Shown piece after piece: positions 7,536 to 17,397 of a DNA stretch of 59,051 bases; the first letter of the stretch is position 1; the number at the start of each line of letters is the position of its first letter. A model generated the notes under the pieces. It made no database searches. It was given only the letters and a program-made list of their open reading frames with translations, and had not been told where the DNA came from. The translations under genes and the position numbers were made by a program. Source of the DNA: CAUZJO01 sp963580245 (GTDB taxonomy: Bacteria; Sumerlaeota; Sumerlaeia; MVZB01); NCBI GenBank assembly GCA_963580245.1, contig CAUZJO010000007.1:1-59051 (forward strand), read 5' to 3'.

Positions 7536-10088
7536 ATGACCGCGAAGACTCCGCAAGAGACTCAAGGGACGGGTGATCCGGGGAATCCGCCTGCGGGGGT
7601 CGATCCGCACGGTTCGCGCGAGGCCGGGGCGGAGTCCACGCCGGCCGCCGTGCCGGGCAAGTCGTCTCCAGCAACCAACTATAGTCAGTCATCCGGCTCT
7701 TCGGGCGCGCCGACCAATCGGGTCATCGATCTGTTCACGGGTCACCTCGTGGGCGCATGCCTGACCGGGGTGGCGGTCTTTTTCACGTGGTGGTTCGTGC
7801 TGACCAATCCGGCCCTGCCGCGGCTGTTTGGTCACCTGCTGGGCCGGTGGGGTTTCGGCGGAGGGAATTTCGAGTGGGGGGCGTTGGCCTGGGCGGTGGC
7901 GGCCGTCTTGGTTATGGTTGTTCTGGGTAACTTCTTCCTTGAATGCTTCGAACTTTACATCCCGAGAACGGCGAGCCTGGGGCTGGCCTTTCTGTTCGGT
8001 TTGGGGTTGACGGGGTTTGTTTTGGAATGCCTGGCGATCCCGTACGTCCTGTGGCGCGAATCGATGGCCGCCGCGTTGGCAACCTTGCTGGGGCTGTTGG
8101 CGGTGGGGGCGGTGTTGCGCTGCTTTCGCCAGCCGCAAACCGGGCGTGGGGGCGACCCCGGCCTGGGCGAGAACATCACGCGCCGGGTGTTGGCGCGCGC
8201 GGCTTACGTCGGATCGCTGACCCGTCCGGCGGGGGCGGGCGGTCGGGTGTTTTGCGTCGGGGCCGTGACGCTGATCGCGGCGATCCAGTTCTTCATTTTC
8301 TGGCACGCGCTGCTCTACCCCGAAGTCTATTGGGATTCGCTGATCCTCTACCTCGGTTACGCGCGGATGACGTTCCTTGAGAGCGGCTTCCCGATCAAGG
8401 TGACCGGCCAGGTCGGGTTTGGGCTCGGGGCGAATTATCCACACCTGTATCCGGTGCTGGGGGCGGGCGTGGCCACGGCGATGGGCGAGTGGAGCGAGCT
8501 GCCGCAGCGTCTGATCGCGCCGCTGGCCGGGCTCGGGACGTGCGTCCTGATCTATCACACCGCCCTGCGGCTGACGCGTCACGTCAACTTTGCCCTGGTC
8601 GTGACGCTCCTATATCGCTCGATCCCCCTGGGGATCATTTATGATCAATACGCTTCGGACTACGCCCTGGCGCTGCTGTTCGCGGCCGGGTTTCTCTACC
8701 TGGCGTTGATGTATATCCAGACGTTGCTGGTGGGCTATTTCGCCGGCGCGACGTTGCTGATCGGGCTGGCGATGCATCTCAATTACCTGATGGGCATCCT
8801 GTGGGGGCCGTGGCTGGTGATGATTTTGGCGGCGCATGGCCGCGCGGGCAAGAGGGCGGGCGCGGAGGCTGGGGCCGAATGGTTGGAGACGCCGTGGATC
8901 GCCCACGAGCGGCGCGAGGCGATTCGGGGATTCGTCTCTTCCAGGCGATTCTGGACGTGGACGCTGTTTGCGGCGGCGCTGGGTTCGACGTGGCTTATCC
9001 GCAATTGGATCGTGACGGGCAACCCGGTCTACGCCTTCTTTTACGAGTGGCTGGGCGGCAAGCACATCAACCCGGAGGTCATGCAGGCGGCGGCCGTCGA
9101 GTGGGAAGCCAACGGTATGGGGATCGGGCGGCTGGGCCGCACGTTCGGCGAGCGGCTACGGGCGGCGTGGGCGTTTTTCGTGATGTGGGAGCGGTCGGCC
9201 TATCAGATCGGGCCGGTGCTGATGGGATTCTCGGTGCTGGGCGCGGTGGCGTGGCTCGGCCGCTCGCTCGCCGGCTGGTTGCAGTCCCAACCCACCCGGC
9301 CCGCCCGCTCGCCTGGGGAAGCATCGCTGCAAGTCGCCCTCGCCGGCGCGCGCCGGAGGTCGGAACAGGCGGGTTTGCGCTTCGGCTGGGTCGTCGCGGC
9401 TTTGCTGGTCGGATTGCTGGCCTTCCATTTCATCCTGGCGCCGTTTTACCTCTATCAGATCATCATGATCGTGCCCTGCCTGGCACTGCTGGTAACTTTC
9501 GCATGGCCGTGGTGGCGCAGGCGGCCGTGGCGCTGGGGGCTGGGGGGGCTTGCGCTGTGGATCGGTCTGGTCCCGGGGTTGGCGATGGCGCTGATGGGAT
9601 TTAAGCAGGTGGGGCCGTTCGAGCTGCCGGGCGGACGTATCGAAGCGCCGACGACGCTCTATCCGCTGCGGCATCCGCTGCCGCGACCCGGCCGCTATTA
9701 CCGCTGGCGCTACGGCGAGGACCCACGCATGTGGGATTACGTCAACCACCACCTCAAAGGCCGGCGGCTGCTCACGCACGACAACCGCCACCTGGTCTAC
9801 GACCCCTCGATCACGCTCGTCCACCTTGACGACTGGACCCGGCGCTGGAACATCCAGTATCTGTGGGAGATCGAGGACCCCACCGAACGCGTCCGCCAGC
9901 TCATCGAGGTCCACGACATCCACTACTACCTACGCATCCCCAACGAAGCCGCCTGCCCCACCAACGCGCGCATGGGGACCGCCGAGTGGCCGGCACTGGG
10001 CCTCGCCGAACTCATCTTCGAGGCGGGCGAGAATCGGCTTTATCGATTGCGGCTGGGAACGGAGGGCGCGACGCCGGAGGGTTCTTAA
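7536..10088 (+). CDS. Large polytopic membrane protein, glycosyltransferase 39/ArnT-like
   Basis: This 850-residue integral membrane protein begins with a roughly 60-residue disordered Gly/Pro/Thr/Ser-rich cytoplasmic tail. About 12 hydrophobic segments follow between residues 70 and 710, then a soluble C-terminal domain of about 130 residues (YGEDPRMWDYVNHHLKGRRLLTHDNRHL region). The first large extracytoplasmic loop (LYPEVYWDSLILYLGYARM) carries acidic residues in the place where GT-C enzymes of the PMT/ArnT type hold their catalytic Asp/Glu. Such enzymes move a sugar from a polyprenyl-phosphate carrier to protein or lipid on the periplasmic side. The substrate is unknown. The family assignment rests on architecture rather than a decisive motif. 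Confidence 0.65.
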   Translation: MTAKTPQETQGTGDPGNPPAGVDPHGSREAGAESTPAAVPGKSSPATNYSQSSGSSGAPTNRVIDLFTGHLVGACLTGVAVFFTWWFVLTNPALPRLFGHLLGRWGFGGGNFEWGALAWAVAAVLVMVVLGNFFLECFELYIPRTASLGLAFLFGLGLTGFVLECLAIPYVLWRESMAAALATLLGLLAVGAVLRCFRQPQTGRGGDPGLGENITRRVLARAAYVGSLTRPAGAGGRVFCVGAVTLIAAIQFFIFWHALLYPEVYWDSLILYLGYARMTFLESGFPIKVTGQVGFGLGANYPHLYPVLGAGVATAMGEWSELPQRLIAPLAGLGTCVLIYHTALRLTRHVNFALVVTLLYRSIPLGIIYDQYASDYALALLFAAGFLYLALMYIQTLLVGYFAGATLLIGLAMHLNYLMGILWGPWLVMILAAHGRAGKRAGAEAGAEWLETPWIAHERREAIRGFVSSRRFWTWTLFAAALGSTWLIRNWIVTGNPVYAFFYEWLGGKHINPEVMQAAAVEWEANGMGIGRLGRTFGERLRAAWAFFVMWERSAYQIGPVLMGFSVLGAVAWLGRSLAGWLQSQPTRPARSPGEASLQVALAGARRRSEQAGLRFGWVVAALLVGLLAFHFILAPFYLYQIIMIVPCLALLVTFAWPWWRRRPWRWGLGGLALWIGLVPGLAMALMGFKQVGPFELPGGRIEAPTTLYPLRHPLPRPGRYYRWRYGEDPRMWDYVNHHLKGRRLLTHDNRHLVYDPSITLVHLDDWTRRWNIQYLWEIEDPTERVRQLIEVHDIHYYLRIPNEAACPTNARMGTAEWPALGLAELIFEAGENRLYRLRLGTEGATPEGS

Positions 10089-10194
10089 TCGAGGAAGGAA
10101 CCAACTAATCCATAACAGATAAAGCACGTCGAACGGCTTGACCATCGCCAGCGGCCCGTGATACGAACCCTCGTGCATGGGAGAGGACGGATCG

Positions 10195-11001
10195 ATGCAA
10201 GATACCCCTCGCAAATGGTTGACGACTGGCCTCTTGGCGGCGTTGGCCGGACTTAACCTGTTGCCGCTGGGCTACATGTTGTGGCTGAGCTTGTGGGGTC
10301 CCGCGGCCGAGGAGGGGCGGGACGTCATCCTCGGCCCTTGGCGGCAGTTGGCGGATTCGGTGCCGGTGTTTGGGCGTTGGCTGGCCAATAGCGCGGGGGT
10401 GGCGGGGGTGACCGTGGCCTTTCACCTGGTGGCCGACACGATGGCCGGTTACGTCTTGGCCAAGCGGCGGTTTCGCGGGCGGACGGTCGTGTTCGCCATC
10501 ATCATCCTGGCGATGATGGCCCCGCGCCAGGTAACGCTGATCCCGCTCTTCCTCGGCATGGCGCGGCTGGGGCTGGCCGATACGATGGCGGGCCTGATCC
10601 TGCCCGGGCTGGGCGACGTCGTCGGCATCTTTCTGATGCGCCAGTTCTTCCTGACGCTGCCCGACGCGCTGCTGGACTCGGCGCGGATCGACGGGGCCGG
10701 CGAGTGGGGCTTGTTTTTGCATGTCGCCGTTCCGCTGGCGCGGCCGGCGTTGGCGGTGCTGGGCATCCTGGCCTTCCAGCACTACTGGGGCGATTTCTTT
10801 TGGCCGCTGGTCATCACGCAGAACAGCTCGAACTTCACCGTCCAGGTCGGGTTGGCGTTCCTGACGCAGTCGGAATTCGGACCGAATTTGTCGCTGATGG
10901 CCGCGGGTGCCACGGCTGCGGCGTTGCCGATCCTGATCGTGTTCCTGGCGGCCCGGCGCCACTTCTTCGAGGGGCTCCGTTCGGGCGCGTTGCGCGGCTG
11001 A
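10195..11001 (+). CDS. Carbohydrate ABC transporter permease, MalG type
   Basis: This is a 268-residue inner-membrane permease of the MalG/binding-protein-dependent transport family with six hydrophobic segments. The cytoplasmic EAA loop is clear (DSARIDGAGEWGLFLHVAVP, then LARPALAVLGI), where the ATPase docks. The periplasmic half has the usual WGDFFWPLVI segment of MalG proteins. The ATG at 10195 is chosen over 10177 because GGGAGAGGA sits eight bases before it. The expected partners (substrate-binding lipoprotein, MalF-type permease, ATPase) are not adjacent; the nearest ATPase (5573-6292) is of a different class and on the other strand. The gene is therefore an orphan, or its partners lie outside the window. 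Confidence 0.85.
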   Translation: MQDTPRKWLTTGLLAALAGLNLLPLGYMLWLSLWGPAAEEGRDVILGPWRQLADSVPVFGRWLANSAGVAGVTVAFHLVADTMAGYVLAKRRFRGRTVVFAIIILAMMAPRQVTLIPLFLGMARLGLADTMAGLILPGLGDVVGIFLMRQFFLTLPDALLDSARIDGAGEWGLFLHVAVPLARPALAVLGILAFQHYWGDFFWPLVITQNSSNFTVQVGLAFLTQSEFGPNLSLMAAGATAAALPILIVFLAARRHFFEGLRSGALRG

Positions 11002-11086
11002 CAGGGCGGTCAAAGGCTGGAAGCGTTGCGGGAGATTGCTGGATCGAGACTGGACGATTGCCGGATCATAAAAAAGAGGCGGAAAA

Positions 11087-11279
11087 AAATATGACCCCCG
11101 TTCCGCCGTATCACGCAAGGGTGCGAGTAGAACCTCATCCCATAAGGTGGGTGCCTCGCGTTACCGCTTTTCGGATCCCCGATTAAGGGGCATGCGAGCC
11201 ACGGAACAATTCGGCCCCCAATTTCGATACATTGGCCCAGACGACGCCTTGTTCCACAAACATCACAGGGGTCATATTT
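11087..11279. repeat. Non-coding segment bounded by a 12-bp inverted repeat
   Basis: AAATATGACCCC at 11087-11098 is mirrored exactly by GGGGTCATATTT at 11268-11279. The 169 bases between contain no credible gene. The layout is like a small MITE or the remains of an insertion element. It fills most of the 618-base gap between the permease gene and enolase. Confidence 0.45.
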
Positions 11280-11583
11280 AAAATAATCGGATCTTGGCGG
11301 GTCGAAATCAGCCTTGATCCGACGGTTGCTGCGTGCCTTAACGACACGTCTCACTATTACCTTAAGCGGTGATCCAATGCAAGACAAAAAATCGCCCAAG
11401 TCACCCTCGCCCGTCCGGCCCCGGCGCGAGGCCGATTCGCGCCGCCGTTTCAAGGACCATTAATTTTTAATGACATCCATGCGAGGTCTGTCTACCATCC
11501 ACCGCCGTGACTGTATGGTTAGACTTACGTCCGCCGATTTTCCTCAACCGGGCGGCGATAGATCATTTTAGAAACTGTAATCA

Positions 11584-11589
11584 TATAAT
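11584..11589 (+). promoter_or_regulatory. Putative -10 element of the enolase promoter
   Basis: A perfect TATAAT hexamer lies 30 bases before the enolase ATG. It sits in an AT-rich patch that also shares ATCATATAAT with the gntR promoter. No good -35 box is seen, so the promoter may depend on an activator or alternative sigma factor. Confidence 0.35.
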
Positions 11590-11619
11590 TAATAATGGAT
11601 ATAGGGGGCAAGAGCCATC

Positions 11620-12915
<1,296 letters not shown>

Positions 12916-12925
12916 GGGAGGGTAT

Positions 12926-12946
12926 AGGGTTCAGGGTCCAGGGTTT
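12926..12946 (+). repeat. Short dispersed repeat downstream of enolase
   Basis: The run AGGGTTCAGGGTCCAGGGTT at 12926-12945 is built from imperfect copies of GGGTYCA. Its 13-base core at 12934-12946 recurs inverted at 6468-6480. Both lie in non-coding DNA. Confidence 0.4.
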
Positions 12947-13123
12947 GGGGTCTTGCAAAACATTGGCCCGCTTCTTCGAATTGTGCTCGTCATTCGCAAT
13001 CGTAATCGGCGAGTTCCTTCGCTGCCATTCAGATTCAACAATACTCAGGCTAAACCTGGACGAATTGAATTCCAGCGCGGTCTTGCGCTATCGCCACTCT
13101 CGTGATTCCTCCCGCATGTTGAT

Positions 13124-13153
13124 TTGACATCCGACCCCGCAACGGGCTATGTT
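13124..13153 (+). promoter_or_regulatory. Putative sigma-70-type promoter of the radical SAM gene
   Basis: TTGACA (13124-13129) is a perfect -35 box. It is followed after 18 bases by TATGTT (13148-13153), four of six matches to the -10 consensus. The radical SAM start codon is 54 bases downstream. Confidence 0.5.
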
Positions 13154-13206
13154 GAGGTTGAGGCGATGTTAGCACGATCGCCGCTTCATTTCCAGGTTAA
13201 CCGGCC

Positions 13207-14415
13207 ATGAACACCCGCGAACAAGTCATCAATTACGTCCGCCACCTGGTCGACCTGACGTTTCTGGATGACCGCATGCTCGCCGCGCCGACCAAGGTGC
13301 AGACGGCTGTCTCGACGGTCTGTAACCTGAAATGCCCGCTCTGTTTGCGCGAGTCGATGGGAATCCGCGAGAACATGTTCATGGATTTCGACCGGTTCTC
13401 CGCGCATATCGACCAGCTCGACCGCGCCAGTTGCGTCTCGCTGTTCGGGCTGGGGGAGCCTTTCCTGCATCCGCGGTTCTTCGACTTTGTCGAGCTGTGC
13501 AAGAGCCGGCAACTCAGCGTGGCCACCTCGACCCACGGGATGAGCCTGACCTCCGAGGCTCGCGAGCGGATCATCGAATTGGGTCTCGATGATCTACATA
13601 TCTCGATGGACGGCGCGACCAAGCCGGTCTTCGAGCGGCTGCGCAAGGAGGCGGTCTTCGAAACGGTCGTTGACCAAGTCACGGCCATGGCCCGGCTCAA
13701 GACCGAGCGCGGCACGGATCTGCCGCGGCTGAACGTGAACATGACCGTCTCGGCGTATAACGTGCGCGAGGCGCCCGAGATGGTGCGACTGGTTCACCGC
13801 ATGGGATGCCAATCGGTCTCCTACTCCAGTGCCGTCGCCTATAAGCCTGAGGACGAACACATCGGCGTGCTCGACACGCCGATCTTTGAAAAGATGCTGC
13901 AAAAGGCGCAGGTCCTGGCCGAGCGATTGGGTTTGGGCTTCTCGTTCTGGCGCCAGAAAGCCGTGGGCTACCGGCCCGACCTGTTCCAGAGCGGCTCGTC
14001 ATATGGATGCTGCCAGCTCAACGGCGATATGACGATCGAACGCGACGGCAAAATGAAGATGTGCTGTTACATTGAGGAGGACTTGCAGAACGTTTGGGAG
14101 GAAGGGCCGGCGGCCGCGTTCAACGGCGAGCGCATCCGTGGCCAGCGGCGCCACCTGATGGAAGGCCGCGTGCGCACCGAATGCCAGGGTTGCCTCTACC
14201 TGCGCGAGCGCACGCCGTTCTGGGTCCAATCGCTCATCAACGAGGCCCGGCGCATTGTCGATGGCAATCACCTGTTGAACGACGCGGACCGCGGCGAGTT
14301 GAAAACGCTGCTGACCGAGACCGAGACGCACAAGCTCACGCTCCACCCCCATCACTTATGCCAATCCGAGTCGGCCCAGGGCGGATGCGAACACGAGGGT
14401 CTGGCGGTGTATTAG
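13207..14415 (+). CDS. Radical SAM protein with SPASM-like C-terminus
   Basis: This is a 402-residue iron-sulfur protein. The radical SAM cluster motif CxxxCxxC is Cys39, Cys43 and Cys46 in TVCNLKCPLC. A GLGEPFLHP segment follows, the usual GGEP-like SAM-binding strand. The C-terminal third has a further cysteine set (SYGCCQLNG, KMKMCCYIEE, RTECQGCLYL), typical of a SPASM or twitch domain holding auxiliary clusters. Such enzymes use 5'-deoxyadenosyl radicals, often for peptide or anaerobic-sulfatase-type modification. No precursor peptide or substrate gene is evident beside it, so the reaction is unknown. It has its own promoter-like sequence upstream and is probably transcribed alone. Confidence 0.85.
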   Translation: MNTREQVINYVRHLVDLTFLDDRMLAAPTKVQTAVSTVCNLKCPLCLRESMGIRENMFMDFDRFSAHIDQLDRASCVSLFGLGEPFLHPRFFDFVELCKSRQLSVATSTHGMSLTSEARERIIELGLDDLHISMDGATKPVFERLRKEAVFETVVDQVTAMARLKTERGTDLPRLNVNMTVSAYNVREAPEMVRLVHRMGCQSVSYSSAVAYKPEDEHIGVLDTPIFEKMLQKAQVLAERLGLGFSFWRQKAVGYRPDLFQSGSSYGCCQLNGDMTIERDGKMKMCCYIEEDLQNVWEEGPAAAFNGERIRGQRRHLMEGRVRTECQGCLYLRERTPFWVQSLINEARRIVDGNHLLNDADRGELKTLLTETETHKLTLHPHHLCQSESAQGGCEHEGLAVY

Positions 14416-14589
14416 GCCGTACACGATGAAGACGCTCTGAGCCAAATGCGAATGAAACCGATAACGGGAATTCAAGTGCGACCGTTTCTGCTGGCTTGGA
14501 ACATTTTCGAATTATCAAAAAAGGCGCGTTATGAAACTCGTACCGTTTGATGAGCTAATTTAAGCCAGGTCCCACATCAGGGGCTTGGT

Positions 14590-16389
14590 TTAATTTTTGA
14601 GCTGACCGGCAAGATGGTCGACTTGATTGGTCAGTTCAAGCCATTGAGTTTCATCCTTGGAAATCGCTCTCTCCAAATACTCATAACGGGCATTTCTGTC
14701 GGCGGACCAAGTATCCACGTCATTGCTAAAGGCTTGTAAGATTTCTCCGCGCTCTTTGTTGTGTCTTTCAAGCCTTGTCTGGAGCCGTTTGAGCTTTAGG
14801 TTCAGCTCGGATTTATGAGCGCGTAACTGATGGATTGTTTTGCGTTCGACCTGCTTTTGTGTTGTTGTTTTTAGCTTGGGTTCCGTGTTCTCTTGAGCCT
14901 CTTCGCGCACTCTGCGTTCCATGCTGTAAACGTACTCCTCATAATTTCCGCAATAGCGAACAACCCTCCCTTCATTCACTTCGACAATTTGTGTCGCGAG
15001 CATATTCACAAAGGTCCTGTCATGACTGATAAAGAACAAGGTTCCGTTGAATTCCTTCAACGCTTTGCCGAGCGCCTCAACCGTTTCAAAATCCAAATGG
15101 TTTGTGGGCTCATCGAACAGCAAGACAGCGCTTTTTGTCAGCAGGAGTCCGGCCAAACAGAGGCGGGCTTTTTCACCACCGCTTAAGACGGAAACTTGTT
15201 TCTTAACATCATCTCCCTTAAAAAGAAAACTTCCCGCAAGATCGAGAATATCCTGACTGGTCACAGAAGCGGCGGCCATTCTGGAAAGGTGATCAAGCAC
15301 GGTTCCATTCGGGTCCAGAGTCGAAAAAACATGTTGCGCGTAATAAACCACTTCCAATTCATAACCCCATTTGAAAACTCCGCCCTTGGTCGGCAAATCA
15401 TTGGCAATGGTTCTCATGAATGTTGTTTTGCCCTGCCCATTGTCACCTAGAATAGCGACATGAGCACCTTGATTGAATTCCATTTCGATCCTGCTCGCAA
15501 CCAAATGATCCGGATACCCAATTGACAGGTTATTGCAGAGAAATGCCGTGGAGTTGCGCTTTTCCACATTGGGAATCTTAATACGTACTCTCCCTAGCGA
15601 ATGCGTCGTATCGATGGTTTTGAGTTTGGCTATTTGTTTCAGCTTGGATTGCGCCTGACTTGCCTTTGATGCCTTTGCCCGGAAGCGGCTCACAAACGCC
15701 TGCAATTGCTTTTGTTTGGCGACAACCCCCTTATTGTAACTTTCGGTGATTTCCGCCTGTTCCTCTTTAAAAATCAAATATTGCTCCACATTGCCTGGAT
15801 ACAAATTACATGAAGCATTTTCGATTTCCAATGTATGCTTGCATGTTTTAATCAAGAACTCCCTGTCATGCGAGACAACGAGAAAACCACCGCGATAATC
15901 CTGAAGACATTTTTCCAACAGAATCAAGGTCCTAAGGTCCAGGTAATTCGTCGGCTCATCGAGGATCAAAAAGTTGGGGTCTTTCAAAAGCATTGCCGTC
16001 AATTTGACGCGCATTCTAAAGCCCCCTGAGAGCTCACCCACGGCAGACTCAAGCATCGCGCTGTTGAGCTGAAAGCGGGAGGCGATTTTACCGCATTGCC
16101 ATGCTTGCATACCGGTATAACGGACAAGGAAGTCGATGACCAGCTCATCCAGGGAATAGGGGTCATGCTGTTCCAGATATGCGGGACGAAAATCCACGCT
16201 TTTTCGGACTTCACCGCTGTCCTGCTCTTCGTCGCCGGTGATGATTTTGCAAAGTGTGGACTTGCCGGCGCCATTGCGGCCAATCACGCCAACCTTTTGA
16301 TCTGCGCCAAAAGCGACACTGACATCATCGAGGATAACTTGCGGCCCATAGGCCTTGTTGATATTGCTGAGCTGTAATAGTGTTTTCAC
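14590..16389 (-). CDS. ABC-F family ATPase (ribosome-associated)
   Basis: This 599-residue soluble protein has two ABC nucleotide-binding domains and no membrane segments, the hallmark of ABC-F proteins. These bind the ribosomal E site and regulate translation or protect it from antibiotics. Domain 1 has Walker A GRNGAGKST (37-45), signature LSGGFRMRV (120-128) and Walker B LILDEPTNYLD (141-151). Domain 2 has GDNGQGKTT, LSGGEKARL and LLFDEPTNHLD. The linker (about 210-265) is Lys/Gln-rich, and the C-terminal tail is a coiled-coil like that of Uup/YheS proteins. The gene is strikingly AT-richer (roughly 45% GC by eye) than its neighbours, which points to recent horizontal acquisition. Whether it gives resistance cannot be read from sequence. 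Confidence 0.9.
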   Translation of the reverse strand: MKTLLQLSNINKAYGPQVILDDVSVAFGADQKVGVIGRNGAGKSTLCKIITGDEEQDSGEVRKSVDFRPAYLEQHDPYSLDELVIDFLVRYTGMQAWQCGKIASRFQLNSAMLESAVGELSGGFRMRVKLTAMLLKDPNFLILDEPTNYLDLRTLILLEKCLQDYRGGFLVVSHDREFLIKTCKHTLEIENASCNLYPGNVEQYLIFKEEQAEITESYNKGVVAKQKQLQAFVSRFRAKASKASQAQSKLKQIAKLKTIDTTHSLGRVRIKIPNVEKRNSTAFLCNNLSIGYPDHLVASRIEMEFNQGAHVAILGDNGQGKTTFMRTIANDLPTKGGVFKWGYELEVVYYAQHVFSTLDPNGTVLDHLSRMAAASVTSQDILDLAGSFLFKGDDVKKQVSVLSGGEKARLCLAGLLLTKSAVLLFDEPTNHLDFETVEALGKALKEFNGTLFFISHDRTFVNMLATQIVEVNEGRVVRYCGNYEEYVYSMERRVREEAQENTEPKLKTTTQKQVERKTIHQLRAHKSELNLKLKRLQTRLERHNKERGEILQAFSNDVDTWSADRNARYEYLERAISKDETQWLELTNQVDHLAGQLKN

Positions 16390-16426
16390 GGGCGATCAGT
16401 ATAGGGCATTTCGGACAGAGGTTCAA

Positions 16427-16957
16427 CTACCGGATGAAGGAGCGCGAAGAATGCAGATATCCTTGGGGGTGGGGTTTCACCCGCGCTGCTGGGCCGCCTT
16501 GACCAGCCGCTCGCGCGCACGAATTGGTTAGCCGCGCCTCCGTCGGAAATGGCACGTGCTTCTTCTGCACGGCCGATTCCTCGTTGACCCGAGAGAGCTG
16601 ACTGGACTTGATCGCTTTAAGGATCGGTTCGGCGTCGTCGGGGCCGAAGATGATCGTCGAGCCGACGATGTCGCCCATGAACTCCAGGTCGCCGGTCGTG
16701 ATGTCCATTTTTAGCTCCGAGCCGTCCGTGAGTTCGTAGGTTCGCTTGGCCTTGGGCACCAGGCCGATCGCCGTGAGATGTTTGTCCGGAACGAGGGAAT
16801 CGATCGCGCCGGTATCCACAAGGAAAAGGCCTTCCCAGAAACGTTCAGGGTCCGCATGGGCAGGATCGTGCCAATCCATTTTTGTGGCGATCCACGGTGA
16901 ACCTGAGCCGATGCCGAATTGACAAGGCCGATCCCACCGGATTATGGTTGGCGTCAA
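16427..16957 (-). CDS. Retropepsin-like aspartic protease (clan AA), altered C-terminus
   Basis: The central part matches small bacterial retropepsin-like proteases. The catalytic triplet lies in FLVDTGAIDSLV (D-T-G), followed by a typical flap region (YELTDGSELKMDITTGDLEF) and the FGPDDAEPIL strand. In relatives this strand continues into an LGVTALE-type helix and a VDP tail. Here the sequence departs after about residue 112 into Lys/Gln-rich, then Pro/Arg-rich code, suggesting a frameshift or truncation. The start is uncertain: ATG at 16879 would remove 26 residues of weak N-terminus. Such proteins act as dimers. The target is unknown, and activity is doubtful without the C-terminal strand. 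Confidence 0.6.
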   Translation of the reverse strand: MTPTIIRWDRPCQFGIGSGSPWIATKMDWHDPAHADPERFWEGLFLVDTGAIDSLVPDKHLTAIGLVPKAKRTYELTDGSELKMDITTGDLEFMGDIVGSTIIFGPDDAEPILKAIKSSQLSRVNEESAVQKKHVPFPTEARLTNSCARAAGQGGPAARVKPHPQGYLHSSRSFIR

Positions 16958-17043
16958 ACTTGGGGTTTAATAGCGCGACCTCGCGAGAGCGAGCGGTTCG
17001 GCAAAGGGGACGCGTCGCCATTGTGGGTAAGGTTGGAGCACTG

Positions 17044-17325
17044 ATGGGTCATTGGGTCCTGCGGAACGCGATTTGTCTCATCGTGCTTGTCGCGGTCGGC
17101 TTGGCCGTCTATTTGGCTTGGGTGTTTCTTCCGTTTGGATTTTACGCGATAGGTGGGATCGGCTGGATCGCGATGATGCTGGCCGGCCCGCTCCTCCTGA
17201 CGGACCTTGAAAAACGGATCAAGATACGGCAAGCTGGGAAGCCCGAATCTATACGGAGACACGCTCCGCTGACAGTTTTGAAATGGTTTATTCTGTGTTG
17301 GGGTTTCATGGGTTTTGTCCGGTAA
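17044..17325 (+). CDS. Small two-helix membrane protein
   Basis: This 93-residue protein starts at an ATG with GGAG five bases upstream (17035-17038). Two hydrophobic segments are clear: WVLRNAICLIVLVAVGLAVY at about residues 4-23, and FYAIGGIGWIAMMLAGPLLL at about 33-52. A basic cytoplasmic stretch (LEKRIKIRQAGKPESIRR) and a short hydrophobic C-terminus follow. I recognise no family. A longer frame begins at 16882, but its extra N-terminus overlaps the divergent protease gene and looks non-coding. Confidence 0.55.
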   Translation: MGHWVLRNAICLIVLVAVGLAVYLAWVFLPFGFYAIGGIGWIAMMLAGPLLLTDLEKRIKIRQAGKPESIRRHAPLTVLKWFILCWGFMGFVR

Positions 17326-17397
17326 TTTGTAGCAAAGACGTGAATGAATGAATAAAGGCGAAGGGTGTGAAGATTGGGCGACATGGGTGAGAACGTG

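Noticed and set aside
11010..11453. Minus-strand ORF with a CxxC pair before enolase
   Set aside because: The CxxC is isolated, the frame crosses both ends of the inverted-repeat segment and no ribosome binding site is seen.
14540..14589. Possible terminator behind the ABC-F gene (AAGCC...GGCTT)
   Set aside because: The stem is only about five bases with a long loop and a poor T-run, too weak to call.
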